From the NCBI GenBank assembly GCA_019240115.1, contig JAFAYV010000071.1, positions 1-64,000 of the forward strand: 64,000 nt of DNA, written 5' to 3'. Numbering within the stretch: position 1 is the first letter of the stretch; the number at the start of each line of letters is the position of its first letter. Source of the DNA: Solirubrobacterales bacterium. GTDB lineage: Bacteria; Actinomycetota; Thermoleophilia; Solirubrobacterales; Solirubrobacteraceae. Made by a program: the position numbers and the translations under genes. The notes beneath the pieces were generated by a model that was not told where the DNA came from, made no database searches, and saw only the letters and a program-made list of their open reading frames with translations. Shown in pieces: positions 43,630 through 51,843 of the stretch.

Positions 43630-44793
43630 GTGAGCCGTGGGACGTACAAGATCTTCCTCGGCATGGCCGCGGGCGTGGGCAAGACCTACCGCATGCTCCA
43701 GGACGGTCACGCCGAGGCCCACGAGGGCCGTGACGTCGTGATCGGCCTGCTCGAGTCCCACGGGCGCGCCGAGACCGCCGCGCAGGCGGCCGGCCTCGAG
43801 GTCGTCCCGCGCCGGCGCATGACCTATCGCGACACCGAGCTGAGCGAGATGGACCTCCCCGCGATCCTGCGCCGCGCGCCGCAGCTGTGCCTCATCGACG
43901 AGCTCGCCCACACCAACGCGCCCGGGCTCGAGCACGACAAGCGCTACGAGGACATCGAGGACGTGCTGACGGCGGGGATCGACGTCTTCTCCACCGTCAA
44001 CGTGCAGCACCTCGAGTCGCTCAACGACCAGGTCACCGAGCTGACCGAGATCCGCGTCCGCGAGACCGTCCCCGACGCGGTGCTCGGCTCCGCCGACGAC
44101 GTCGTGCTGATCGACATCACGCCCCAGTCGCTGATCGAGCGCCTGCGGGCCGGCCTCGTGTATCCGCCCGAGCGCGTCCCGGCGGCGCTGAACCACTTCT
44201 TCAAGGTCGAGAACCTCGCCGCGCTGCGCGAGGTCGCGTTGCGCCAGGTCGCCGAGGAGGTCGAGTCCAAGCGCATGCCGCCGGCCTCCGAGGCCGACCA
44301 CCGGCGCGAGGACCGGCTGATCGACGTCGCGGTCCCGGTGGCGATCGCCGAGCGGCTGCTCGCGCTCGTCACCCCCGACCCCGGATCGCAGCGAGTCGTG
44401 CGGCGCGCGTGGCGCTCGGCGCAGCGCCTCGGGGCCGAGATCGACCTGCTGTGGGTCGCCGACCATCGCGCGACCGCGGTCGAGGAGGAGCAGCTCGACG
44501 CGCTGCGCCGGCTGGCGAGCGTGATCGGCGCCCACCTGCTGATCGAGACCGGCGACGACGTGGCCGCGGTCGCGCAGCGCGTCGCCCGCGAGCGCGGCAC
44601 CACCTACGTGATGATGGGCGCGCCGCGCCGGCGCAGCGCGTTGCGAGAGCTCATCTCGCCGCCGCTGCCGCTGCGGCTGATGACCGCGCTTCCCGGCGTC
44701 GACATCCGGATCGTCGCCGACCGGACCCAGCGCCAGCCCGAGCGGACCCAGCGCCAGCCCGACCGGACCCAGCGCCACCGGGAGGAGACGTGA
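43630..44793 (+). CDS. kdpD: KdpD N-terminal sensor half (KdpD + USP domains), no kinase
   Basis: The 387-residue protein starts TYKIFLGMAAGVGKTYRML with a Walker A (residues 11-19), followed by VVIGLLESHGRAET and LIDELAHTNAPG, the KdpD N-terminal cytoplasmic domain. A USP domain follows from about residue 240 (DVAVPVAIAERLLALV...TYVMMGAPRRRSALRELI). The membrane and histidine kinase parts are absent and encoded at 33813. The C-terminus is a short TQRQPxR repeat. It probably modulates the separate kinase half in trans; truncated KdpD proteins are known in cyanobacteria. Confidence 0.9.
   Translation: MSRGTYKIFLGMAAGVGKTYRMLQDGHAEAHEGRDVVIGLLESHGRAETAAQAAGLEVVPRRRMTYRDTELSEMDLPAILRRAPQLCLIDELAHTNAPGLEHDKRYEDIEDVLTAGIDVFSTVNVQHLESLNDQVTELTEIRVRETVPDAVLGSADDVVLIDITPQSLIERLRAGLVYPPERVPAALNHFFKVENLAALREVALRQVAEEVESKRMPPASEADHRREDRLIDVAVPVAIAERLLALVTPDPGSQRVVRRAWRSAQRLGAEIDLLWVADHRATAVEEEQLDALRRLASVIGAHLLIETGDDVAAVAQRVARERGTTYVMMGAPRRRSALRELISPPLPLRLMTALPGVDIRIVADRTQRQPERTQRQPDRTQRHREET
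44725..44785 (+). repeat. 21-bp in-frame repeat at the 3' end of the KdpD N-terminal gene
   Basis: The unit CGGACCCAGCGCCAGCCCGA occurs twice and a partial third time, encoding RTQRQPE-RTQRQPD-RTQRH. It is a seven-residue repeat tail with high Arg/Gln content. Confidence 0.85.
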
Positions 44794-45416
44794 TCGCGAT
44801 CGTCATCGCGGCGGCGATGGCCGCCGGCGCGGCGGCGGCGGCCGCGGCCCTCCACCATCGACGACGCACGGCGGTGGTCGGCGGGCCGACCGGGACGGGC
44901 TGGCCCGGCCGGCGAGCCGCGGCGGCGCCGGCACCCCGCCCGGGAGCGCACCGGATCCTGTTCCCGTTCGTCGCCCAGGCCCTGTCGACCCGCGCGCTCG
45001 ACGTCGCGCTGCGCCTCGCCCGCGCGCTCGACGCGACGCTCGTGCCGGTCTTCCTCGCGCGGGTGTCGCTCGACCTGCCGCTCGACGCCTCGATCCCGCG
45101 CCAGTCGGCGATCGCGCTGCCGCTTCAGGAGGCGATCGAGCAGCGCGCCGCCCACTTCGGGGTTCCCGTCGACTGCCGGATCGAGCGCGGTCGCACCCAC
45201 CGCCACGCGCTCCGAGAGGCGATCACCACCGAGCGCTACGACCGGCTCGTGATCGCTGCGGCCAACCGAAGTCACCCCGGGTTCAGCGCCGACGACGTCG
45301 CGTGGCTGCTCGATCACGCGGCCGGCGAGATCGTCATCCTGCGCCCGGCCGACGTCGAGCCGGCGGAGCCACGCCCCAACGGCGTGGCCGCCTCGCTCAC
45401 CCCGACGGCGGCGTGA
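44790..45416 (+). CDS. Membrane-anchored universal-stress-like protein
   Basis: The 208-residue protein begins with a hydrophobic Ala-rich helix (IAIVIAAAMAAGAAAAAAAL) and continues with a USP-like alpha/beta fold: RILFPFVAQALSTRALDVALRLARAL, ATLVPVFLARVSLDLPL, YDRLVIAAANRSHPGFSADDVAWLLDHAAGEIVILRP. The ATP-binding GxxGxxxS motif is not evident. Its GTG overlaps the kdpD stop (GTGA), so it belongs to the kdp operon and may be an extra signalling component. Its 3' end overlaps the convergent VOC gene by 20 bp. Confidence 0.8.
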   Translation: MIAIVIAAAMAAGAAAAAAALHHRRRTAVVGGPTGTGWPGRRAAAAPAPRPGAHRILFPFVAQALSTRALDVALRLARALDATLVPVFLARVSLDLPLDASIPRQSAIALPLQEAIEQRAAHFGVPVDCRIERGRTHRHALREAITTERYDRLVIAAANRSHPGFSADDVAWLLDHAAGEIVILRPADVEPAEPRPNGVAASLTPTAA

Positions 45417-46230
45417 ACTGACTGAGCGTGAACTCGGCGCCGGCGGGATCGCGGACGGCGGCCTCGCGGGTCCAGCCGGTGTCCCGGCTGGAGACGATCG
45501 TCGCCCCGAGGCGCTTGGCGGTCGCCGCCGCCGCGTCGCGATCCGGCACCGCGAACACGACGTGCCAGCGCGGCGCGGTCTCGCCGGTCGACGGCCGGTC
45601 GAGCCCGGCGATGACGTCCTCGAACCCCGGAGGGGCCTTGACGTCGGCCTGGCGGGCCCGGATGCCGGGGTCGACGGTCGCCTCGAGATGGTCGCCGTAC
45701 CCGGGGCGCCGCCACATGACCGCCTCGGGGCCGAGCTCGAGGGCCTCCCAGCCGAACACGCGCTCGTAGAACTCACGCGCCGCCGGCGCGTCGGCGCAGT
45801 GCAGGTGCGAGAAGTTCCAGGCGCCGGGGGCGTTGACGAGCTGGGCGCCGGAGATCGCCCCGGCCTCCCAGAGCCGGAACGGCGTCCCGAGCGGGTCGAC
45901 GCACGTCGCGCGGCGGCCGTCGGTGACGAGGTCCTCGGGCGGCGAGGCGACCTCACCGCCGAACTCGGTGACCCGGGCCACGGCGGCTTCGGCGTCATCG
46001 ACGGCGATGTAGGTGTTCCAGGCCACGGGACCCGACGCCTCGAAGCGGATCGCGGCGACCTCGCGGGTATCGATCGTGGCCACCTGATACGCGCCCGGGA
46101 CCGCGCCCTCGTCGCGGAACGTCCAGCCGAACAGCTGACCGTAGAACTCGACCGCGGCCTCGGGGTCGGGCTGGTCGGTGTCAATCCAGCAGGGCACGCC
46201 CTCGGGATAGGTTCGGGTCTCCTCGCTCAT
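45397..46230 (-). CDS. Two-domain VOC-family protein
   Basis: The 277-residue protein has two glyoxalase-fold halves: GVPCWIDTDQPDPEAAVEFYGQLFGWTF with AVDDAEAAVARVTEFGGEV, then WNFSHLHCADAPAAREFYERVFGW with HVVFAVPDRDAAAATAKRLGATIV and AEFTLSQFTPP. It closely resembles the mycobacterial two-domain hydrolase-like glyoxalase (27-kDa antigen Cfp30B type). ATG 46230 is selected because homology begins there. It is monocistronic. Confidence 0.9.
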   Translation of the reverse strand: MSEETRTYPEGVPCWIDTDQPDPEAAVEFYGQLFGWTFRDEGAVPGAYQVATIDTREVAAIRFEASGPVAWNTYIAVDDAEAAVARVTEFGGEVASPPEDLVTDGRRATCVDPLGTPFRLWEAGAISGAQLVNAPGAWNFSHLHCADAPAAREFYERVFGWEALELGPEAVMWRRPGYGDHLEATVDPGIRARQADVKAPPGFEDVIAGLDRPSTGETAPRWHVVFAVPDRDAAAATAKRLGATIVSSRDTGWTREAAVRDPAGAEFTLSQFTPPSG

Positions 46231-46368
46231 CGCCGACAGCGTAGAGCCGAGCCGGCGGGCGCGCCACGCGACCGCCGCTCTCCCGCACCGGACCGGAAGC
46301 TCGAGGGCATCGTGGCGAGCTTCCTGGACGTCCACGGGCTGTAGCCCTCGCGCCGACGACGGGCCGAC

Positions 46369-47196
46369 CTACACGCTCAGCCCGCCGTCGACCGGGACCG
46401 CCGCCCCGGTCAGCGCCGAGGACTCCGGGCCGGCGAGCCAGACGAGCAGCGCGGCGACCTCCTCGGGATCGAGCAGGCGCTCGAGCGGCTGCTGGCTCGC
46501 GAAGGACTCGGCGGACGGCAGGCCGTAGAGGCGCGCGGTCTCGTCCAGGATCGCGGTCCGGGTGGAGCCGGGGCTGACCGCGTTGGCGCTGACGCCGGTG
46601 CCGCGCAGCTCGACGGCGAGCGCGCGGACCACACCGACGACGCCGGCCTTGGCCGCGCAGTAGGCGGCGAGCAGGGGCAGCCCGCGCGCCGCGGCGGTCG
46701 AGGCGAGCGCGAGAAAGCGCCCCCGGCGGGGCTCGGGGCGGCGCAGCAGCGCGGGAATCGCGACTCGGGCGCCGACGAGCACGCCGTCGAGACACACCGA
46801 CAGGACCGCGCGCTCCTGCTCGCGTGGCATCTCCCACAGCGGCACCCCGCCGGCGATCACCCCGGCGCCGGCGACGAACGCGTCGAGGCCGCCGTGGCGC
46901 GTCTCGGCAGCGTCGACGACGGCGGCCATCGCATCGACGTCGGTGGCGTCGGCGACGACGGCCTCAGCGCCGGTGGCGGCGGCGACCGCCTCGAGCTGTG
47001 CGCGGGTGCCGAGCGCGTAGGGCAGCCCGGGGGCGTCGGCGCACGCGTCGACCGCGACCACGGTCCAGCCGGCCCGGCGCAGGCCGATGACGGTCGCCGC
47101 GCCGATCCCCCGCGCGGCGCCGGTGACGATCGCCACCCCGGACACCCCGGACACCCCGGCCGCCCCGCCGGCGTCGGCCGCGGCTACGTCAGCCAT
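46369..47196 (-). CDS. Mycofactocin-associated short-chain dehydrogenase (SDR)
   Basis: The 275-residue SDR has the cofactor motif VAIVTGAARGIGAATVIGLRRAG, the active-site region LALASTAAARGLPLLAAYCAAKAGVVGVVRALAVEL (Ser, Tyr, Lys) and NAVSPGSTRTAIL. SDRs of this subgroup with tightly held nicotinamide are the typical partners of mycofactocin. The N-terminus has a GVSGVSGV micro-repeat. Its ATG overlaps the end of mftE by 13 bp, so it is the last gene of the mft operon. Confidence 0.88.
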   Translation of the reverse strand: MADVAAADAGGAAGVSGVSGVAIVTGAARGIGAATVIGLRRAGWTVVAVDACADAPGLPYALGTRAQLEAVAAATGAEAVVADATDVDAMAAVVDAAETRHGGLDAFVAGAGVIAGGVPLWEMPREQERAVLSVCLDGVLVGARVAIPALLRRPEPRRGRFLALASTAAARGLPLLAAYCAAKAGVVGVVRALAVELRGTGVSANAVSPGSTRTAILDETARLYGLPSAESFASQQPLERLLDPEEVAALLVWLAGPESSALTGAAVPVDGGLSV

Positions 47197-47795
47197 GCCC
47201 GCGCCATCGCCGCCAGCCGCTCCCCCTCCCGCGCCAGCCGATCGCGGCCGCGGTCCGCGCTCGCCCCGGCGGGGTCGCCGAGCACCCCGTTGGGGCTCGC
47301 CGCCGCCACCCCTCCCGCGCGCAGGTTGCCCATCAGCTCGGCCACCGGCGCCGGATTGCCCGCGGTCGCTCGAGCGACGTCGACGCGATCGGGCGCGATC
47401 GCGAGCATCAGCGAGGTCTCGAGCTCTCCGGCATGGGCGTCGCCCGACCAGCGCGGCGTCCACGCGCGGACGTCGCGGCCCTCGCCGCGCAGGGTGGCCA
47501 CCGCCTCGGCGAGCGGCTCGGCGTTGCCCCCGTGGGCGCAGAGGAACAGGACGCGCGGGAACGTCTCGGTCGCCGAGCGGCCGAGCTCGACGAGCGCGGC
47601 CCGGGTCGCCGCGCGCCCGATCGACAGCGTGCCGGCGAACCCCTGGTGCTCGCCCGAGGCGCCGTAGCCGAGCGCCGGGGCCAACCACGCGCCCGGCACC
47701 TGCGCGCACAGGCCACGCGCGAGCGCGGTCGCGATCTCGGTGTCGGTCGTCAGCGGCAGATGCGGCCCGTGCTGCTCGGTGGCGCCGAGCGGCAC
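47184..47795 (-). CDS. mftE: Mycofactocin precursor peptide peptidase MftE
   Basis: The protein is a creatininase-family metallopeptidase that releases the C-terminal Val-Tyr dipeptide-derived unit from MftA. Motifs include VVPLGATEQHGPHLPLTTDTEIA, GYGASGEHQGFAGTLSIG and FLCAHGGNAEPLAEAV, with metal ligands His/Asp/Glu in place. The conserved N-terminus (TTPELAHLASP...) extends to about 47852, yet no ATG, GTG or TTG lies in frame before GTG 47795. The true start is therefore unclear, and the given start is only the first canonical codon. Confidence 0.85.
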   Translation of the reverse strand: MPLGATEQHGPHLPLTTDTEIATALARGLCAQVPGAWLAPALGYGASGEHQGFAGTLSIGRAATRAALVELGRSATETFPRVLFLCAHGGNAEPLAEAVATLRGEGRDVRAWTPRWSGDAHAGELETSLMLAIAPDRVDVARATAGNPAPVAELMGNLRAGGVAAASPNGVLGDPAGASADRGRDRLAREGERLAAMARAWLT

Positions 47796-47844
47796 GACGA
47801 GCAGGCTCGGATCCGCGACCGCCGGCGAGGCGAGATGAGCGAGC

Positions 47845-49422
47845 TCAGGCGTCGTCGCGCCCTCCGCGCTTCCCGCGCCCCCCGCGCTTCCCGCGCTTCC
47901 CGCGCCCCCCGCGCTTCCCGCGCCCTCGGCGCTCGCCGGGCCCCCCGCGCCCCCGCTGGGCGGCGCGCACGATGCCGGGCACGAGCGGCCCCGGCTCGCG
48001 CGCCCGCAGGCAGCCGAGCCACACCCCGGTCGCGTAGGCGAGATCGTCGGCGGTGCGCAGCAGGCCGTAGGAGACGGGGTCCATCCGCGGGCGTCGCCGC
48101 CACCAGTCGGCGCCGGTGCAGATCGCCAGCCCGGCGGCGACCAGCCGCCGGCCCCGGCGACTGCCCATCGCGCCCGCGAGCACGAGCGGCGGATAGGCGC
48201 GGGAGGCGGACTCGAGCGTCTGCTCGGCGAGCCGCAGGTGCGCCCCGGCGGCCACCCGCAGCATCTGCCCGCGCGCGTCCGGCACCGCCGGCAGCCGCGC
48301 CGCGACCGCGGCGGTGCCGCCGAGCGCCGCCACGAGCGCGAGCCGCGGGCGCCCGCCGAGCACCAACAGCCAGGGGGCCAGACCCCAGGTCGGCAGCACG
48401 AGATGGCGCATGAGCCCGGGGTGGCGGACGGCGAGCGGCGCCGCCGAGGAGCCGTAGGCCACGCGCTGGGACAGCCAGGCCCGCGGCCCGGCGCGGTGGG
48501 GATGCTCGACGCGGGCGCGCGGCTCGTAGCGCACCCGCCAGCCGGCGCGGGCCAGCCGCCACACGAGATCGACGTCCTCGCCGTAGCGCATCGCGACGTC
48601 GAAGCCGCCGTCCCCGAGCGCGGCGCGGCGGACGACGAGCGCCGCTGCCGGCACGAAGCCCACCCGCTGCCCGGGGCCGACGACACCGGGCTCGGGACCG
48701 AGGTCGAGCGGCGAGCGCACCGCCTCGTAGGCCGACAGCGTCGATCCGCCCGCCGGGACCATGACCCGCGGCGCGACCGCGGCGACCTTCGGATCGTCGA
48801 AGTGCGCCTCGAGCGTCGGCAGCCAGCCGGGGGTCGGGGTCGTGTCGGAGTCGACGAAGGCGATGAGCGGGGCGGTCGTCGCGCGCAGGCCCGCGTTGCG
48901 CGCCGCCGCGGGACCGGCGCCGTCGCTCAGGCGCAGGACCCGGGCGCCGCCCTCGCGGGCGACCGCGGCGACCGCGGCGGGATCGCGCGAGCCGTCGTCG
49001 ACGACGACGATCTCGGCGGCGGGCCCGACGCGAGCCAGGCACGCGGCGAGCAGGTCGGCGCGGTCGCGCACGGGGATGACGATGGCCACCCGGACGCCGG
49101 GGGGCCGCGCCGACGCGGGCACCGGGTGGGCGAGGCCGATCTCGATCAGGCGCGCCGCCAGGCGCCGGGCGGCGGGGGCCTCGGTCACCGGCGAGCCGTC
49201 GCGCCACGCGCGGATGAGGCGGGCCCCCCCGGGGGTCAGCCGGAGCATCCGCATCGGCTGCCCGCCGAGCACGACCGCGCCGTCGGCGAGCAGCCGGGCG
49301 CAGACGTCGAGGCGCAGCGTCGTGGCGGCGTCAGGGGCGGCGACGGCGGCCGGGCCGACGACCGCGTCCGGGCCGACGACCGCGTCCGGAGCGGCGACCG
49401 CGAGCGCCCGCCGGACGCTCAC
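47845..49422 (-). CDS. mftF: Mycofactocin glycosyltransferase MftF
   Basis: The 525-residue GT2 glycosyltransferase builds the oligoglucose chain on premycofactocin. It has the GT2 start VAIVIPVRDRADLLAACLARV, VVVDDGSRDP, the DxD-like AFVDSDTTPTPGWLP, and EDVDLVWRLARAGWRVRYEPRA. An N-terminal PqqD-like segment (RLDVCARLLADGAVVLGGQPMRMLRL) fits MftF. GTG 49422 is preferred to ATG 49467. The last 25 residues are an Arg/Lys/Gly repeat (RGKRGG). It overlaps the conserved start of mftE. Confidence 0.9.
   Translation of the reverse strand: MSVRRALAVAAPDAVVGPDAVVGPAAVAAPDAATTLRLDVCARLLADGAVVLGGQPMRMLRLTPGGARLIRAWRDGSPVTEAPAARRLAARLIEIGLAHPVPASARPPGVRVAIVIPVRDRADLLAACLARVGPAAEIVVVDDGSRDPAAVAAVAREGGARVLRLSDGAGPAAARNAGLRATTAPLIAFVDSDTTPTPGWLPTLEAHFDDPKVAAVAPRVMVPAGGSTLSAYEAVRSPLDLGPEPGVVGPGQRVGFVPAAALVVRRAALGDGGFDVAMRYGEDVDLVWRLARAGWRVRYEPRARVEHPHRAGPRAWLSQRVAYGSSAAPLAVRHPGLMRHLVLPTWGLAPWLLVLGGRPRLALVAALGGTAAVAARLPAVPDARGQMLRVAAGAHLRLAEQTLESASRAYPPLVLAGAMGSRRGRRLVAAGLAICTGADWWRRRPRMDPVSYGLLRTADDLAYATGVWLGCLRAREPGPLVPGIVRAAQRGRGGPGERRGRGKRGGRGKRGKRGGRGKRGGRDDA
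47857..47925. repeat. 9-bp GC-only tandem repeats at the mftF/mftE junction
   Basis: On the minus strand, units GGGAAGCGC and GGGGGGCGC alternate about seven times. They are translated as RGKRGG in the mftF frame and would read GAGSAG in the mftE frame. The repeat covers the place where the mftE start is expected. Confidence 0.85.
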
Positions 49423-49548
49423 GCTGATCGCCGACGCTCGCCCGCGGGCTTGCTGCCCGCTCGGCATCCTGCCTCGCCGGATCGGGCAGCGCCCGCGTCA
49501 TCCAGCTGGCTCGCCTGGATGTCGGCGGCGTGAGTCATCCGGCTGCCG
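49416..49548 (-). repeat. Intergenic cassette, copy 2 (mftD-mftF junction)
   Basis: On the minus strand this runs from GCAGCCGGATGACTCACGCC (mftD stop inside) to GCGATCAGCGTGAGCG (mftF start inside). Both ends match copy 1 at the kinase-kdpE junction. The middle adds about 58 bp with a GCGGGC-AGCAA-GCCCGC hairpin (49444-49460). No gene lies between mftD and mftF. Confidence 0.78.
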
Positions 49549-50722
49549 GCTCGACGACCCGATGCGTGGTGAAGCCCTCGGGCACCAGCACGTCGGACGC
49601 CTCCAGATCGGCCACCGAGGCCCGTCCGAGGCCGCGCAGCGCCGAGTCGATCCCGCCGGTGAGGATGTCGAGCACGTTCTCCACCCCGGCCTGCCCGTTG
49701 GCGGCCAGACCCCACAGGTAGGCGCGGCCGATCATCGTCGCCCGGGCGCCCAGCGCGAGCGCCTTGACGACGTCCGAGCCGCGGCGGATCCCCGAGTCGA
49801 GCACGATCTCGACCTGGTCGCCGACCGCATCGGCGATCGCGGGCAGGGTGCGGATCGACGCCGGCTGGCCGTCGAGGTTGTTGCCGCCGTGGTTGGAGAC
49901 CGAGATCGCGGTGGCGCCGATGTCGACGGCCCGGCGGGCGTCGTCGGGGCGGGAGATGCCCTTGATCATCACCGGCCCCTCCCACCAGCCGACGAGCCAG
50001 CGCAGGTCCTCCCAGGTCGGCGGCGGGGTCTGCATCCACTCGCCGTAGGCGGCGAAGAAGGTCGGCGGGTCCTCGCCCTCGATCGTCATGTTGGGCACGG
50101 TCAGCTCGGGCGGCCCGCCGGTCCTCGCGTAGGCCTTCAGCCACCGCGGGCGGATGATCGTCTCCGGAGCGAAGCTCAGCATCGCGCGCAGATCGAGCTT
50201 GTCGGGGATCGGGGGGCTGCCCCAGTCGCGACCGTGGGAGAACTGCCAGTCCAGCGTGACGATCAGCCCCACGACGCCCGCGCGCCGGGCGCGTTCCAGG
50301 CGCTGGGTCAACCGGTCGCGGTCGCCGCACCAGTAGGTCTGAAAGAACGTCTGGGGGTTGGCCTCCACGACCTCCTCGACGGGCTCCGAGCCGAACGAGG
50401 ACAGGCCGATCGCGGTGCCGCGAGCGGCCGCCGCCCGCGCGACCGCCACCTCCCCGTCGGGATGCACGGCCTGCACCCCGGTCGGCGAGATCATCACCGG
50501 CAACGCGATCTCCTGGCCCATCACCGACGTGCCCTGGCCGCGCTCGGCGGGCGCCTGGGCGACGTGGGGCGCAAAGCCGAGCTCGCTGAACGCCGCGAGG
50601 TTGTCGGCCATCGTGTTGCCGTGCTCGGAGCCGGCGATGATCGCCTTGTAGACCGACTTGGGCAGGGTCTTGCGCGCGCGGCGCTGCGCCTCGGCGACCG
50701 TCTCGAACCATCCGCCGGCCAT
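49535..50722 (-). CDS. mftD: Premycofactocin synthase MftD
   Basis: The 395-residue FMN enzyme of the lactate dehydrogenase/glycolate oxidase family deaminates the MftE product to premycofactocin, forming the redox-active ketoamide. Signatures are MISPTGVQAVHPDGEVAVARA, VMIKGISRPDDARRAVDIGA, VSNHGGNNLDGQPASI and VLDSGIRRGSDVVKALALGAR. ATG 50722 is chosen; it lies 5 bp after the mftC stop and begins MAGGWFETVAEAQRRARK, the conserved MftD N-terminus. Confidence 0.94.
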   Translation of the reverse strand: MAGGWFETVAEAQRRARKTLPKSVYKAIIAGSEHGNTMADNLAAFSELGFAPHVAQAPAERGQGTSVMGQEIALPVMISPTGVQAVHPDGEVAVARAAAARGTAIGLSSFGSEPVEEVVEANPQTFFQTYWCGDRDRLTQRLERARRAGVVGLIVTLDWQFSHGRDWGSPPIPDKLDLRAMLSFAPETIIRPRWLKAYARTGGPPELTVPNMTIEGEDPPTFFAAYGEWMQTPPPTWEDLRWLVGWWEGPVMIKGISRPDDARRAVDIGATAISVSNHGGNNLDGQPASIRTLPAIADAVGDQVEIVLDSGIRRGSDVVKALALGARATMIGRAYLWGLAANGQAGVENVLDILTGGIDSALRGLGRASVADLEASDVLVPEGFTTHRVVEPAAG

Positions 50723-50727
50723 GACCG

Positions 50728-51843
50728 CTACCCGGCGCGCAGGCGCCTGGAGTGACCGGCGCCCACGAGCGGCCGCTCGTCGGCGGCGACCTTGACGAGC
50801 TCGAGCTCGCCGTGGCCGAGCACGCATTCGGGGTCGGGGCCGTCGAGCGGCATCCCGGTGAAGAACTTCGCCGCCATACAGCCGCCCTGACACTTGTCAT
50901 ACAGGCCGCAGGACGCGCACGCGCCGGCGCTCTGAGGCTCGCGCAGCTCGGCGAACAGCGCCGACTCGCGCCACACGCCCGCAAACCCGCCCGGGGCGCG
51001 CACGTTGCCCGCCAGGAACTCGTCGTGGAGCACGAACGGACAGGCGTAGACGTCGCCGACCGGGTCGACGAGGCAGACGACGCGCCCGGCGCCGCAGAGG
51101 TTGAGCCCCGGCAGCGGCTCGCCGAGGGCCGACAGATGGAAGAACGAGTCGCCGGTCAGCACGTCCGGCCGGGCGATCAGCCACCTGTAGAGCTCGCGCT
51201 GCTGGGACGGGCTCGGGTGCAGCTCGTCCCACACCGACGCGCCGCGACCCGAGGGGCGCAGGCGGGTGATCCGCAGCTGGGCGCCGTACTCGTCGGCGAT
51301 CTTCTCCAGCGCGTCGAGCTCGGGAATGTTGTGCCGGGTCATGACGACCGAGATCTTGAACGGCCCGAAGCCGGCGGCCGCGAGGCGGTCCATGCCGCGG
51401 CGGGCCATGGCATAGCTGCCGCGGCCGCGCACCGGGTCGTTGGTCTCGGGCGTCGCGCCGTCGATCGAGATCTGGACGTCGAGGTAGTCGGTGGCCGCGA
51501 TCCGCGCCGCCGCTGCCGGGGTGATCAGCGCGCCGTTGGTGGAGAACTTGACGCCGACCTTGCGCTCTACGGCGTGGTCGACGAGATCGAGGAAGTCGCG
51601 GCGCACGAGCGGCTCGCCCCCGCCGACGTTGACGTAGAACACGCGCATCGCGGCGAGCTCGTCGATGAGGTGGCGGCACTCCTCGGTGCTCAGCTCGCGC
51701 GGATCGCGCTTGCCCGAGGAGGACAGGCAGTGCGCGCAGGCGAGGTTGCACCCGTAGGTGACCTCCCAGGTCAGGCAGATGGGCGCCTGCAGGCCGTGCT
51801 TGAAGCGGTCGCGGAGCTCGGGGCTCGCGGTATCAGCGGACAT
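50728..51843 (-). CDS. mftC: Mycofactocin radical SAM maturase MftC
   Basis: The 371-residue radical SAM/SPASM enzyme has the cluster motif C32-NLA-C36-AH-C39 in TWEVTYGCNLACAHCLSSSG, the VNVGGGEPLVRRDFLDL segment, and C-terminal SPASM cysteines (ACASCGLYDKCQGGCMA). MftC decarboxylates the MftA C-terminal Tyr and forms the valine-tyramine crosslink. It overlaps mftB by 11 bp. All cluster cysteines are present. Confidence 0.96.
   Translation of the reverse strand: MSADTASPELRDRFKHGLQAPICLTWEVTYGCNLACAHCLSSSGKRDPRELSTEECRHLIDELAAMRVFYVNVGGGEPLVRRDFLDLVDHAVERKVGVKFSTNGALITPAAAARIAATDYLDVQISIDGATPETNDPVRGRGSYAMARRGMDRLAAAGFGPFKISVVMTRHNIPELDALEKIADEYGAQLRITRLRPSGRGASVWDELHPSPSQQRELYRWLIARPDVLTGDSFFHLSALGEPLPGLNLCGAGRVVCLVDPVGDVYACPFVLHDEFLAGNVRAPGGFAGVWRESALFAELREPQSAGACASCGLYDKCQGGCMAAKFFTGMPLDGPDPECVLGHGELELVKVAADERPLVGAGHSRRLRAG

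Noticed and set aside
41275-44778. A 1167-codon open frame antisense to kdpB and kdpD
   Set aside because: It is His/Arg/Asp/Gln-rich shadow coding produced by high GC3 on the true strand; kdpB and kdpD are unmistakable.
44790-44870. Signal peptide of a secreted protein
   Set aside because: The Ala-rich helix has no cleavage site, and the following USP-like fold is cytoplasmic in type, so a membrane anchor is more likely.
46341-46368. Additional mft gene between the SDR and the VOC gene
   Set aside because: The gap from 46231 to 46368 is too short and shows no frame with a start and a family pattern.
47857-47925. Possible CRISPR-like repeats at the mftF end
   Set aside because: Units are 9 bp without unique spacers and lie inside a coding tail. 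No CRISPR array was found anywhere in the window.
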